In this document: positions 20,935 through 30,457 of the stretch, piece after piece
Position numbering within the stretch: the first letter of the stretch is position 1
Layout: the number at the start of each line of letters is the position of its first letter
From: Bacteroidales bacterium
GTDB taxonomy: Bacteria > Bacteroidota > Bacteroidia > Bacteroidales > JAADJA01
DNA length: 64,000 bases
Assembly (NCBI GenBank): GCA_020052415.1
Contig: JAGVPB010000042.1
Span: forward strand, 124,001-188,000
Reading direction: 5' to 3'
Notes under the pieces: model-generated
Seen by the model: only the letters and a program-made list of their open reading frames with translations
The model's database searches: none
What the model was told of the DNA's origin: nothing
Program-made: the position numbers and the translations under genes

Positions 20935-22068
20935 TTACTGCGCAACAATAGTGTATGTGATCGTTGTCAGATCAACTCTTATCTTAAACGTACCCGAACC
21001 CGGTGAAGGAACTTCAGCAGGATCAATAACAGTTTCATCTGGTCTGTAAATTAGAGGGCCGCCATCACCGGTACCCGTATCATTTGTTCCCCATTGCGGA
21101 GCCCACTGACCGAGTACTTCCAGGAATTTCATGCCCCCGTCAATCAAAGTAGTTGTAATCTCAAAAATATGGGGCTCAATTTCAGTGAAAGGTAATCCGG
21201 CTGCATTATCCCAGCCAACGGTTGTAGCTGCTCCTACAAGATAAAGTTCTCCGCTGGTGAGAAAAGTCCTGTATTCAAGATTTACCGTATCAGCTTCGAT
21301 ATAATAATCGCCAAGAACAGCAGGACATGGCATCGCAGGGGGATCGGTTGTAGCTTCATCCGGCCTGTAAACCAGTGGGCCTGACTCGGCGGTTCCGGTT
21401 GCATCCGTGCCCCATTGAGGTGCCCAGAAGCCCAACACAGAAATAAACTTAAACCAGGCGCCTGCCGGGTCGAGCGTTTCAACCCTGGCAAAAATACCTG
21501 TATCAATTTGAGTCATTGGAAGTGCTGCAGTGTTATCCCAGCCTGCCGGAGTAGCATCGCCAAGCAGATAAATAAACTTCTCGACGACAAGGGCTTCATA
21601 GGTTGTAATGGTCAGGGTAACTGGATCTGAATACAGATTGGTATAATCCGAGTTTGGAGTTGCATAAGATAACAACCTGAACTCCACATCCGTTGCGACA
21701 CCTACAGTTACGCCCAATACAGTGAGCCGTGTATTCATCGTTCCGACCTTTATCTGAAACGTAGTCTCTGTGATTTTTGCAAGCTCAACAGCTCCGCCAA
21801 AATTATTACCTGCCAAATCCATTTGTAATACATAGCTGGTTGCAGGGAGGTTAGAAATATTATAAGTTGCTTCCGACCATTCAAATGTTGCAAAGACTGA
21901 ATCCTTCTGGTCCTCAGTTAAAACGTATGTTGTCCCGCTGACAGGATTCGTAAATTCCTGCGGTGTTGCCTGGCTAATATCCAGTACTGGATCTCTGAGT
22001 TCCTTTGTACAAGCGATAAGGAGTACAATGCCAAGCAGAATTATTAATTTGCTTTTTATATTTTTCAT
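20935..22068 (-). CDS. SusE/SusF-like surface glycan-binding lipoprotein
   Basis: The 377-residue lipoprotein has the signal sequence MKNIKSKLIILLGIVLLIAC, with the lipidated cysteine at residue 20. The N-terminal part (about 30-165) matches the SusE domain. Two similar binding modules follow (about 180-280 and 285-377), each with a GDATPAGWDN- or GAATTVGWDN-type start, an APQWGT segment and a GPLVYRPDE segment rich in aromatic residues that usually contact sugar rings. Such proteins hold oligosaccharide at the cell surface for the SusCD transporter. The ATG at 22068 is chosen because it gives the lipoprotein signal; an ATG at 22092 would add eight residues. It is the third gene of a SusC-SusD-SusE operon. 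Confidence 0.85.
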   Translation of the reverse strand: MKNIKSKLIILLGIVLLIACTKELRDPVLDISQATPQEFTNPVSGTTYVLTEDQKDSVFATFEWSEATYNISNLPATSYVLQMDLAGNNFGGAVELAKITETTFQIKVGTMNTRLTVLGVTVGVATDVEFRLLSYATPNSDYTNLYSDPVTLTITTYEALVVEKFIYLLGDATPAGWDNTAALPMTQIDTGIFARVETLDPAGAWFKFISVLGFWAPQWGTDATGTAESGPLVYRPDEATTDPPAMPCPAVLGDYYIEADTVNLEYRTFLTSGELYLVGAATTVGWDNAAGLPFTEIEPHIFEITTTLIDGGMKFLEVLGQWAPQWGTNDTGTGDGGPLIYRPDETVIDPAEVPSPGSGTFKIRVDLTTITYTIVAQ

Positions 22069-22093
22069 ATCATAATTGTTTTTATGGTTCATC

Positions 22094-23683
22094 TTAATAG
22101 CCCGGATTTTGAACCAGGTTCAGATTAGCTGTTAAATCTGCTGACGGTATCGGAAACAAATTATACTTTACATTGGTAGCAACACCATTAGCTGAATTTC
22201 CTTTCCATGGCCAGAGATATTGGTCAGATGTAAAATAATTATATCTGACAAGGTCAGTTCTGCGATGACATTCCCAATATAATTCACGTCCTCTTTCATC
22301 CAAAACAAAATCAAGGTCAATATCACCCGTTGTTACATTTCCGGAATCATCCCCGTAAGCACGAACGCGAAGCTGGTTGATATAATCTGTCGCTGTTGCA
22401 AGGCTGCCACCGGTTCCACCTCTGAGAACAGCCTCGGCATACATCAGGTAAACATCAGCAAGCCGAAACATCGGAAAGTCAGTTCCAACATAATAAATAT
22501 CATCTCCTACAGAACCATCTGATTTCAGGTTTTTCCACTTATTGATGGCATAGCCTTCGATAAACAATGAAATATCCTCAATCTCGAGGGATTGTCCATC
22601 TGTAAAAAACATGGCACGCTTATCCGTTCCACCTGTGACATCCGCAAATTTGTTAACGAAAGCACTTGTGGTACGTGTTCCTCCCCAGGGATCATCAATT
22701 CCCGAAGCAGCAGGGTCCATCTCGCCACCAACAGAAGCATGCACTATAAATGTTGTTCCACCATAAGTTCTGGTATTAATACCGTCATATACTACCGGGA
22801 ATATTACTTCAGGAGAATTTGCATTATCTACAAGGAATAAATCCTTGTATTCAGGCTCAAGAGTATAACCAGCCTGAATAATTTTATTGCAATAAGTCAG
22901 GCACTCGGTATTTTTTGCTTGTGCGATATAAACCTCAGCATTAAGGTAAAGTTTTGCAAGCACCATCCAGGCCGCCGCTTTGTCAGCTCTACCATATTCG
23001 TTTGTCCTCGCATCCATTAATAATCCCTCAATGGCTTTCAGTTCACTCTCAACATAAGCAAACAAACCATCCCTGCTGATCTGTTCGGGAAAAAAGGAAC
23101 CCACTTCATCGTCTTCGGTTACAAAAGGAACATTTCCAAAATGATCCAATGCATGCCAATAACTCAACGCCCTCAGAAAACGGGCTTCGGTACGGAAATA
23201 TCCGATATCAGTGCGAAGCTGTCCTGATACGCCGCGTTCATCGAGCTTTGAATCGGTTGTTTCGCGGAGAAACTCATTACAAATCGAAATCTGGTAAAAA
23301 ATTCTGTAATAGAACGCTGTGATGAAAACATCGCTGGGTCCCCAGGTTTGCCAGTGAAGGTCTTTTATCGTCTGGTCACCCCAGGCAATGACGGCTTCAT
23401 CGGTAGTCAGTTCCTGCATATACCAGAATCCTCTGAGGTATTGTCCGAATCCTTCGTCAATACCGCTGATGTCTCCCTGTCCGGCAGGGCCTTGTTGTCC
23501 TGAAACAGCCAAACCGGCATATAATTTAGCCAATACTTGTTTATAGGATGCAGGATCTTCATAAACTGAAGCCGCCGTAACACTATCAGGGTCAATAGGA
23601 ATGGTATCGAGATCCTTCAGGCAGGATGTTGAAATCAGAATTAATCCTGCTATTGCTGTAGCATATTTTATTTTATAGTTCAT
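22094..23683 (-). CDS. SusD/RagB family nutrient-binding outer-membrane lipoprotein
   Basis: The 529-residue lid protein of a SusCD importer has a lipoprotein signal MNYKIKYATAIAGLILISTSC. The rest follows the SusD pattern: an N-terminal DPDSVTAASVYEDPASYKQ region, helical repeats such as RTEARFLRALSYWHALDHFGNVPFV, AKLYLNAEVY, and a C-terminal INQLRVRAYG, LDERGRELYWECHRRTDLVRY and NPGY end. It binds glycan and closes over the SusC barrel. A TTG start six codons upstream is possible but the ATG at 23683 gives a normal signal. It starts 20 bases after the SusC stop and overlaps no gene. Confidence 0.95.
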   Translation of the reverse strand: MNYKIKYATAIAGLILISTSCLKDLDTIPIDPDSVTAASVYEDPASYKQVLAKLYAGLAVSGQQGPAGQGDISGIDEGFGQYLRGFWYMQELTTDEAVIAWGDQTIKDLHWQTWGPSDVFITAFYYRIFYQISICNEFLRETTDSKLDERGVSGQLRTDIGYFRTEARFLRALSYWHALDHFGNVPFVTEDDEVGSFFPEQISRDGLFAYVESELKAIEGLLMDARTNEYGRADKAAAWMVLAKLYLNAEVYIAQAKNTECLTYCNKIIQAGYTLEPEYKDLFLVDNANSPEVIFPVVYDGINTRTYGGTTFIVHASVGGEMDPAASGIDDPWGGTRTTSAFVNKFADVTGGTDKRAMFFTDGQSLEIEDISLFIEGYAINKWKNLKSDGSVGDDIYYVGTDFPMFRLADVYLMYAEAVLRGGTGGSLATATDYINQLRVRAYGDDSGNVTTGDIDLDFVLDERGRELYWECHRRTDLVRYNYFTSDQYLWPWKGNSANGVATNVKYNLFPIPSADLTANLNLVQNPGY

Positions 23684-23703
23684 ATCAATACTTTTTTTCA
23701 AGG

Positions 23704-26685
23704 TTAAAACTGAAAATTAACACCAAACACATATATTCTGGGACGCGGGTAAAGGTTATTATCAATTCCAAGGTTTATCTCCGGGTCAAGTCCTTCATAG
23801 CTTGTAATTACAAAAGCATTGTTTACGGTTGCAGACAGAACGAGACTGGCCTTTCCCTTTATTAAATTATCAAAACGATAACTAAGGCTGATATTATCCA
23901 TTCTGAAAAATGATCCATCATGGATATAATAGTTCGACCAGTACCTGGGATCAGTGAAGTTTACGTCGGAATAATTCGATTTCACATTTCCGAGGTAGGG
24001 GCCTTCTGAGCGATACAGCCTTGCATAAACTGCATTTTCTGAACTTACATTGTCATAAATATAATTTCCAAAATTTGCACGGCCTGCAAATGAAAAGGTC
24101 CATTTCTTATAGTTCATGTTTGATGTTATACCAAACCAGTAATCAGCAGCAGGATCTTTGTAATGATATTTATCCTCTTCTGTGATCTGCCCGTCTCCGT
24201 TTCTGTCAACATAAAGATTTTCAATCGGATTTCCATCTGCATCATATACTTGTTCGTACATAAAAAAGGAGTTGGCGGCATAACCAACGCTATGAATCTG
24301 CACCTGATTTCCAACGCCACCTGAAATACCGCCTGTGTTAACACCCAGATAATTCGGATCATCTATTGCAGTCAGCCTCGTTATCTCATTTTTATTGTAT
24401 GTAGCATTGAATCCAAGTTCCCAGTTGAAGTTTGCACGTACAACCGGTCTGGTATTTATCGTGAATTCAAGCCCGCGGTTCTCAAGGTCCCCAACATTCG
24501 TCACAATGTAGTTGGTAAGGTTTGAACCTGCAGGAACAGGAATAAAATTAATAAGGTCCTCAGTTTTTCGTAAATAAAAATCAATTGAGCCATAATATTT
24601 GTCCTTTGCAAATCCATAATCCAAACCGGCATTGTAAGTAGTTGTTTCTTCCCATTTGATATTGGCATCATAACCTTCAGGACGAAGTGTTATATAGTTG
24701 ACTCCTCCCATTTGATATTGTGCGGCAGCATCACCATAAGTATATCTGGGCAAGTAGGGATAATCACCCAGCCCAATGTTCTGTTGTCCAGTGATTCCAT
24801 AACCCAAACGCAGCTTTAATTGAGAAAAAGTCTTTGCATTAGCCATAAATGGCTCGTCCACAATTTTCCAGGCCAGAGCTACCGACGGGAATAATCCCCA
24901 GCGGGTATCGGGTGAAAACCTGGACGTCCCGTCATTTCGTAGTGTAAATGTCAATAAATATCTCTCTTTAAATGTGTAATTAAACCTTCCGAAAAATGAA
25001 ATAAGATAACTTTCTGTTTTATCAATGATGGTGATTGTATCATAGGTCTGAGCGAAATTACCGGAGAAAGTGTAATTATCACGATAAAAATGCTGCCATG
25101 AATAACCGGCCATTAAATCAAAGCGGCTTTGAATGCCATCAACCTCTTTCACATAATTGAGATAGAAATCGAGCAGCTCGTTTTTCTTTTCCTGTGTATA
25201 TTCGCTCTTATAACCACTTCCATTGGTGTTATCAATTTCCCAGGAAGCATTTTCAGGAACTGTCACAGTCCCTTCACCATAGGAACGATCGTAACCTACA
25301 TTAAGATTTGCCCTCAGATCGGGGAAAAAATGGAACTTATAATCAAGCTGTGCATTTCCTATTAACCGGTTTACATCAGAAATATCCTCGCGCAGATCAA
25401 GTAATGCAACCGGATTGGCAGGGGCAATCCCTTTAGGAATGCCGTTATCCTGTGTCCAGGTCCAGTAACCACCGTAAGGGCTTTCTTCATCATACACCGG
25501 CTTTGTCGGGTCAAACTGAACAGCACCGGCTATTGCGCCGCGGTCAGCAAAATGATTCTTAACAAAACTGGCTTTTGCATTGATATCCACTTTCAGGTGA
25601 TCGTCAAAAAATGCCGGATTAATATTCGCATTGATGGTAGTCCTTTTCATGTTATCGGTTTTCAGAATACCATCCTGATCGGCATACCCGAATGAAACCC
25701 GGTAAGGTAAAAACTTAACTGCACCGGCAACACTCAGGAAATGATCCATACCAAAGGAATTACTGTAGATTTCGCTTTGCCAGTCAGTACTTTCCGTTCC
25801 CAACAAACCTAAGCGGGTTGAGTCACCCGGAAAACGCTCATTCATTAATGCACGGAATTCATCCCCATTTAAAACATCCACTTTTTTTGTAACGGTATTC
25901 AATGTAAATGTACCATTGTAGCTAATTGTAAAAGGTTTGCCTTTGCCCGTTCCCTTGCTTCCTTTTTTAGTGGTGATAATTATTACACCATTTGAAGCGC
26001 GTGACCCATAGATTGCGGTAGCAGAGGCATCTTTAAGAACTGTAAATGTTTCAATATCGTTTGGGTTAATTGAATTTAATGGATTCCTCATACCGGAAAT
26101 ACCTTCATTATCAACCGGCACCCCATCAATGACAATGAGTGGATCATTGCTTGCCGTTAAGGATGATCCGCCGCGGATCCGGATGGTAGCCCCTTCACCC
26201 GGAGCGCCTCCACCGCTTGTAATCTGAACACCGGCAATTTTACCGGCGATAAGCTGGGTCGGATTTGTAATGGATCCGGTGTTAAACTCTTTGACGCCAA
26301 CAGCAGTTACAGATCCTGTTGCATCACCCTTCTTTTGAACACCATAACCGATAACCACCAGCTCCGTCAACAACGTTGATTCAAGTTTCATTGCAACGTT
26401 TACTGTGGTATTAGGTTGAACCAATATCTCCAGGGGTTCATATCCTACAAAAGTAAACTCCAGCGTCGTATTGGGATTCACTTTGATGGTATAAACTCCC
26501 TTTACATCCGTAACGGTCCCTTCGGTGGTTCCTTTTACTGCAACTGTAGCTCCAGGTAAAGTGGTCCCGTCGCTCGCATCGGTCACCGTTCCGGTGACAT
26601 TGCCAACCTGCGCCAATGCTGTAACAGAACCAAATGATAGTACCGACAGGAGCATCAACAATTTAAAAAATAAATGTTTTCCCAT
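23704..26685 (-). CDS. SusC/RagA TonB-dependent outer-membrane glycan transporter
   Basis: The 993-residue TonB-dependent transporter has a signal peptide (about 1-25). A carboxypeptidase regulatory-like beta domain follows (about 27-105, GNVTGTVTDASDGTTLPGATV). The SusC signature VVIGYGVQKKGDATGSV leads into the plug, with GGSSLTASNDPLIVIDGVP and DASATAIYGSRASNGVIIITTKKG. The C-terminal barrel ends in an aromatic residue (VFGVNFQF), as needed for barrel assembly. With the SusD and SusE partners it imports oligosaccharides. The gene is divergent from a galactanase operon; a -7 box lies about 80 bases upstream. Confidence 0.95.
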   Translation of the reverse strand: MGKHLFFKLLMLLSVLSFGSVTALAQVGNVTGTVTDASDGTTLPGATVAVKGTTEGTVTDVKGVYTIKVNPNTTLEFTFVGYEPLEILVQPNTTVNVAMKLESTLLTELVVIGYGVQKKGDATGSVTAVGVKEFNTGSITNPTQLIAGKIAGVQITSGGGAPGEGATIRIRGGSSLTASNDPLIVIDGVPVDNEGISGMRNPLNSINPNDIETFTVLKDASATAIYGSRASNGVIIITTKKGSKGTGKGKPFTISYNGTFTLNTVTKKVDVLNGDEFRALMNERFPGDSTRLGLLGTESTDWQSEIYSNSFGMDHFLSVAGAVKFLPYRVSFGYADQDGILKTDNMKRTTINANINPAFFDDHLKVDINAKASFVKNHFADRGAIAGAVQFDPTKPVYDEESPYGGYWTWTQDNGIPKGIAPANPVALLDLREDISDVNRLIGNAQLDYKFHFFPDLRANLNVGYDRSYGEGTVTVPENASWEIDNTNGSGYKSEYTQEKKNELLDFYLNYVKEVDGIQSRFDLMAGYSWQHFYRDNYTFSGNFAQTYDTITIIDKTESYLISFFGRFNYTFKERYLLTFTLRNDGTSRFSPDTRWGLFPSVALAWKIVDEPFMANAKTFSQLKLRLGYGITGQQNIGLGDYPYLPRYTYGDAAAQYQMGGVNYITLRPEGYDANIKWEETTTYNAGLDYGFAKDKYYGSIDFYLRKTEDLINFIPVPAGSNLTNYIVTNVGDLENRGLEFTINTRPVVRANFNWELGFNATYNKNEITRLTAIDDPNYLGVNTGGISGGVGNQVQIHSVGYAANSFFMYEQVYDADGNPIENLYVDRNGDGQITEEDKYHYKDPAADYWFGITSNMNYKKWTFSFAGRANFGNYIYDNVSSENAVYARLYRSEGPYLGNVKSNYSDVNFTDPRYWSNYYIHDGSFFRMDNISLSYRFDNLIKGKASLVLSATVNNAFVITSYEGLDPEINLGIDNNLYPRPRIYVFGVNFQF

Positions 26686-26766
26686 AATACTTTCAGTTAG
26701 TTGTTAATTTGTTTAGGATTCATATTTTTTTAATTAGAAATCTCTGCACTTTTTTCGAAACAAGTG

Positions 26767-26774
26767 CAAAAGTA
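26767..26774 (-). promoter_or_regulatory. Putative -7 box for the SusCDE operon
   Basis: On the minus strand the site reads TACTTTTG, a perfect TAnnTTTG, giving a leader of about 75 bases before the susC-like ATG. A -33 box was not evident. Confidence 0.4.
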
Positions 26775-26847
26775 AGAATTTCTTCTTTTGATAATTATCT
26801 GGCCAAATCTTATTTTGATGTGCCCGGAAAAATTAATTTACTTTGAG

Positions 26848-26877
26848 TTGCAGATTGGTTTTGATTTATTACCTTTA
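26848..26877 (+). promoter_or_regulatory. Possible promoter for the GH53-GH2-GH53-GH13 operon
   Basis: A TTG (26848-26850) is separated by 19 bases from TACCTTTA (26870-26877), one mismatch from TAnnTTTG. The spacing fits the Bacteroidota -33/-7 promoter, but the leader to the ATG at 26892 would be very short. Confidence 0.3.
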
Positions 26878-26891
26878 TCCTTAAATTGTAA

Positions 26892-27968
26892 ATGATGATA
26901 AGTATGAAAACAATTGAAGTCAATTTGATTAACATCATTCTCAGAAATGCAATTTTCATTTCTATAATCTGGTGTACGCATCTTTCAGCACAATCTTATA
27001 TAATAGGCGCTGATCTTTCTTTTCTAAAACAAGCTGAAGATGATGGATTTCGGTTCAAAGAGGGCGGAATTGACAAGCCCGGACTGGATATTTTCAGGGA
27101 TCATGGCTATAACTGGATAAGATTACGGCTTTTTCATACGCCAACTGAATTGCCGAACAACCTTGAATATACGATTGCATTGGCAAAGGAAGCAAAAGAA
27201 AAGGGCATTAAATTCCTGCTCGATTACCATTATTCCGATACCTGGGCTGATCCGGCCAAACAGTTTTTGCCGACAGCATGGGCAGGCAAATCGCATGAAG
27301 TTTTAGTGGATTCTGTTTTTAATTACACCAGGAATACTATAATTGAATTTAGTAATTCGGACGTACTGCCCGATATGGTTCAGATCGGAAATGAAATTAT
27401 AAACGGAATGCTATGGCCTGACGGAAAGCTTCCGGCAAACTGGAAAAACCTTGCGGAACTTGTTCAGGCTGGGATTGACGGGGTACGTGCAGGAAGTGCA
27501 AACTACACGGTTCCGCCAATCATGATCCATATTGATCAGGGTGGAAACAGGATAAAAACGAAATACTTTTTTGATAAATTAATTTCTTATGGTGTGGAGT
27601 TCGATGTTATAGGCCAATCGTACTATCCGTGGTGGCATGGTAGTTTACTCAATCTCCGTGAGAACATGGCATTCATGGCCAAAGAATACAAAAAGCCAAT
27701 TATTCTTGTTGAGGTTGCTTATTGCTATGCTCCAACTGAATATTTAATTAAAAGCCCCCCTTTTCCGGAATCACCTGAGGGACAAAAGCAGTTTCTTGAG
27801 GAGGTGAACAGGATTGTCATGGAAACTCCCGATAATCTTGGTATCGGAGTATTCTGGTGGGAACCGGCCACCATGAATATGATCGGTATTTCGACCCGTG
27901 ACTTTTTTGATGATGGTGGGAACGTTTTACCTGTGATTAGTGTTTTTGATAAATTTACCAGGCATTAA
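26892..27968 (+). CDS. GH53 endo-beta-1,4-galactanase (no T9SS tail)
   Basis: The enzyme cleaves beta-1,4-galactan, the side chain of pectic rhamnogalacturonan and type I arabinogalactan. The 358-residue protein is an exported single-domain GH53 barrel: YIIGADLSFLKQAED near residue 36, RDHGYNWIRLRLFHTP, LLDYHYSDTWADP, the acid/base E168 in QIGNEIINGMLWP and the nucleophile E274 in ILVEVAY. The signal peptide spans about residues 1-34, cleaved after LSAQ. There is no sorting domain, so it is probably periplasmic or outer-membrane associated. It is the first gene of a four-gene catabolic operon, 51 bases before the GH2 gene. Confidence 0.9.
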   Translation: MMISMKTIEVNLINIILRNAIFISIIWCTHLSAQSYIIGADLSFLKQAEDDGFRFKEGGIDKPGLDIFRDHGYNWIRLRLFHTPTELPNNLEYTIALAKEAKEKGIKFLLDYHYSDTWADPAKQFLPTAWAGKSHEVLVDSVFNYTRNTIIEFSNSDVLPDMVQIGNEIINGMLWPDGKLPANWKNLAELVQAGIDGVRAGSANYTVPPIMIHIDQGGNRIKTKYFFDKLISYGVEFDVIGQSYYPWWHGSLLNLRENMAFMAKEYKKPIILVEVAYCYAPTEYLIKSPPFPESPEGQKQFLEEVNRIVMETPDNLGIGVFWWEPATMNMIGISTRDFFDDGGNVLPVISVFDKFTRH

Positions 27969-28018
27969 AATATGGATTTGTTCGGAATAGAAAGCACTTC
28001 GGACTAAACCTTCATTTA

Positions 28019-30451
28019 ATGACTAAAATGAAAAAGCATTTTCTCATATTATTATTCTGGATGATGGTTCAGTTTCTTTCAGCGAGAGAAACCATTAATT
28101 TTAATTCAGGCTGGAAGTTTTTTATGGGGGATCCGGATAATGCGGAAGCTGTTGATTTTGATGACTCAGGCTGGGTTGGGGTTAACCTGCCTCACGATTG
28201 GGCCATAAGCGGTCCGTTTGATCATAATTTGCCTGCAAATACCGGCAAGCTTCCATGGAAAGGAGTTGGCTGGTACCGGAAACATTTTGATTTAAAACCT
28301 GAACAAAAAGGAAAGCAGATTTACCTGGTTTGTGATGGTATCATGGCATTTCCAAAAATATACCTTAACGGTCAGTTGGCTGGTCAATGGGATTATGGCT
28401 ACAATTCTTTTTACCTGAACATTACTGAACTGGTAAATTTTTCAGGTTCAAACCTGCTTGCCATCTGCGCCGATACCCGTGAGCATGACAGCCGATGGTA
28501 TCCGGGAGCGGGAATTTATCGCAAAATAGAAATGTTGATCACCGATCCGATTCATGTAAATATTTGGGGAACTTATATTACCACACCTGTCATTGCTGAA
28601 AACCAGGCTGAAGTTAACATTACCACTACCGTCAATAATTCTAGTGATTCAGGTGAAATGGTAGTTATTGAAAACCATATCCTGGATCAGGAAGGTAAAA
28701 AACTCTCTGTTAAAACAATTAGCCAAAAAATTCCGGCAAATAGCTCGACTGATGTTTTTCAAACTTTGTCGCTCGAAAATTATCATTTGTGGGATATAGA
28801 ATTTCCGGTAATTTATAAAATGCAGACTATCATTAAAACAGGAGGCTTTGTTCGGGATATTTATTATACCGATTTTGGTATCCGAACTATTGAATTTACT
28901 ACCAGTGATGGATTTTATCTGAACGGCAAACGGGTTCAGATCAAGGGTGTGAACCTGCATCATGATCATGGGCCACTTGGAGCAAAGTTTTATCCGCGTG
29001 CAATGGAACGTCAGCTTGAAATCATGAAGGAGATTGGTTGCAATGCCATCAGAACCAGTCATAATGTGGCAGCACCCGAATTGCTGAGTCTTTGCGACAG
29101 CATGGGATTCCTGGTACTTGACGAAATTTTCGATAAATGGGATCAGAAAGCCGATTTCCTGAAACAAAACGACTTTTTGGAATTCGGCGAAAGAAACATC
29201 CGGAATTTTGTTTTGCACGACCGGAACCATCCATGCGTTTTTATTTGGAGTGTCGGCAACGAAATGGGCGATATCCAATGGAATATTGACGACGGATTGG
29301 AAAAGCTTAAAGCGATGGTGGAATTTATCGGGAAATATGATGAGACCCGGCCCGTAACTATGGTTTGCGATTCAAAGGAGTCTGTCAAATGGCGGCATTT
29401 CGATTATTACGATGTTCATTGCTGGAACTATGGAAGGCGGTATCTTCCGGCAAGGGAAATGGATACAACGAAAGCTGTAATTATTTCCGAATCTTCCTCA
29501 ACCGTCAGCACCCGCGGATTTTATGAATTTCCTTTGCCGGAAAAGAAAAATGATTTTACCAATTCTTTACAGGTTAGCTCATACGATTTGAATGCTCCTG
29601 AATGGGCTGAAATTGCAGATGATGATTTTTTATGGCAACAGGAAGATACCTATGTTGCCGGTGAATTTGTCTGGACCGGCTTTGATTATTTGGGCGAGCC
29701 AACACCTTACAATGATGAGGCCGTAAAAGACGGAAAAATTACTAAAGAACAAAGCGCCAATAGTTCTTATTTCGGGATTACGGATATGTGCGGTATTCCA
29801 AAGGACCGTTATTATCTTTACCGCAGCTATTGGTCGCCTGAAAAAACTACAGTTCATATTTTACCTCACTGGAACTGGGAAGGTAAAGAAGGTCAGAAAA
29901 TACCCGTATTCGTTTATACCAACGGGGATTGTGCCGAACTCTTCCTTAATGGAAAATCGCTTGGCAAGCGATGTAAAAAACCTGATTCTGAAAAATCATT
30001 CGAACGGTTCAGAATAATCTGGGACGAAGTCGTATATCAGCCGGGCGAACTTAAAGTTGTTGCCTATAATAATAATGTATTAATCGGTGAGTCATCAGTA
30101 ACCACCGCCGGAGAACCGCATCAGATTAAATTGACACCCGACCGGAATATTTTAAAGGCAAACGGATCAGATTTGTGTTATATTCTTGTGGAAGCTTTTG
30201 ACAAAGATGGAATTCCCTGTCCTTTGGCAGATAATCTGGTGCATTTTAAGTTAAATGGTCCTTCGGTCATTGAAGCTGTTGGTAATGGCGACCCTCAATC
30301 CGTTGAGCCTTTCATCTCAGATCATCGAAGTTTATTTTATGGAAAAGCCATGCTCATCATACGGACCCTGGAAAACAAAACCGGAAATATTAAAGTTACT
30401 TCTACGGCACAGGGATTAAAATCATCGGAAGTTACATTGACTTCATATTAA
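28019..30451 (+). CDS. GH2 beta-galactosidase
   Basis: The exo-acting glycosidase probably removes galactose from the galacto-oligosaccharides made by the flanking GH53 enzymes. The 810 residues have a signal peptide (about 1-22), the sugar-binding jelly roll (NFNSGWKFF, PHDWAI, GVGWYRKHF, to about 180), an immunoglobulin-like domain (about 185-290) and a TIM barrel (about 292-590). In the barrel are GVNLHHDHGPLGAKFYPRAME, the acid/base E415 in SVGNEMG and the nucleophile E491 in IISESSS. C-terminal Ig-like domains follow, including the DUF4982-like HWNWEGKEGQKIPVFVYTN segment common in Bacteroidota GH2. Beta-galactosidase is favoured over beta-mannosidase or glucuronidase by the neighbouring GH53 genes. 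Confidence 0.87.
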   Translation: MTKMKKHFLILLFWMMVQFLSARETINFNSGWKFFMGDPDNAEAVDFDDSGWVGVNLPHDWAISGPFDHNLPANTGKLPWKGVGWYRKHFDLKPEQKGKQIYLVCDGIMAFPKIYLNGQLAGQWDYGYNSFYLNITELVNFSGSNLLAICADTREHDSRWYPGAGIYRKIEMLITDPIHVNIWGTYITTPVIAENQAEVNITTTVNNSSDSGEMVVIENHILDQEGKKLSVKTISQKIPANSSTDVFQTLSLENYHLWDIEFPVIYKMQTIIKTGGFVRDIYYTDFGIRTIEFTTSDGFYLNGKRVQIKGVNLHHDHGPLGAKFYPRAMERQLEIMKEIGCNAIRTSHNVAAPELLSLCDSMGFLVLDEIFDKWDQKADFLKQNDFLEFGERNIRNFVLHDRNHPCVFIWSVGNEMGDIQWNIDDGLEKLKAMVEFIGKYDETRPVTMVCDSKESVKWRHFDYYDVHCWNYGRRYLPAREMDTTKAVIISESSSTVSTRGFYEFPLPEKKNDFTNSLQVSSYDLNAPEWAEIADDDFLWQQEDTYVAGEFVWTGFDYLGEPTPYNDEAVKDGKITKEQSANSSYFGITDMCGIPKDRYYLYRSYWSPEKTTVHILPHWNWEGKEGQKIPVFVYTNGDCAELFLNGKSLGKRCKKPDSEKSFERFRIIWDEVVYQPGELKVVAYNNNVLIGESSVTTAGEPHQIKLTPDRNILKANGSDLCYILVEAFDKDGIPCPLADNLVHFKLNGPSVIEAVGNGDPQSVEPFISDHRSLFYGKAMLIIRTLENKTGNIKVTSTAQGLKSSEVTLTSY

Positions 30452-30457
30452 TTGACT

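Noticed and set aside
28649-29278. A 209-codon open frame on the minus strand
   Set aside because: It lies wholly inside the GH2 beta-galactosidase gene, whose catalytic residues and full domain order are clear, and its translation has no recognisable family features.
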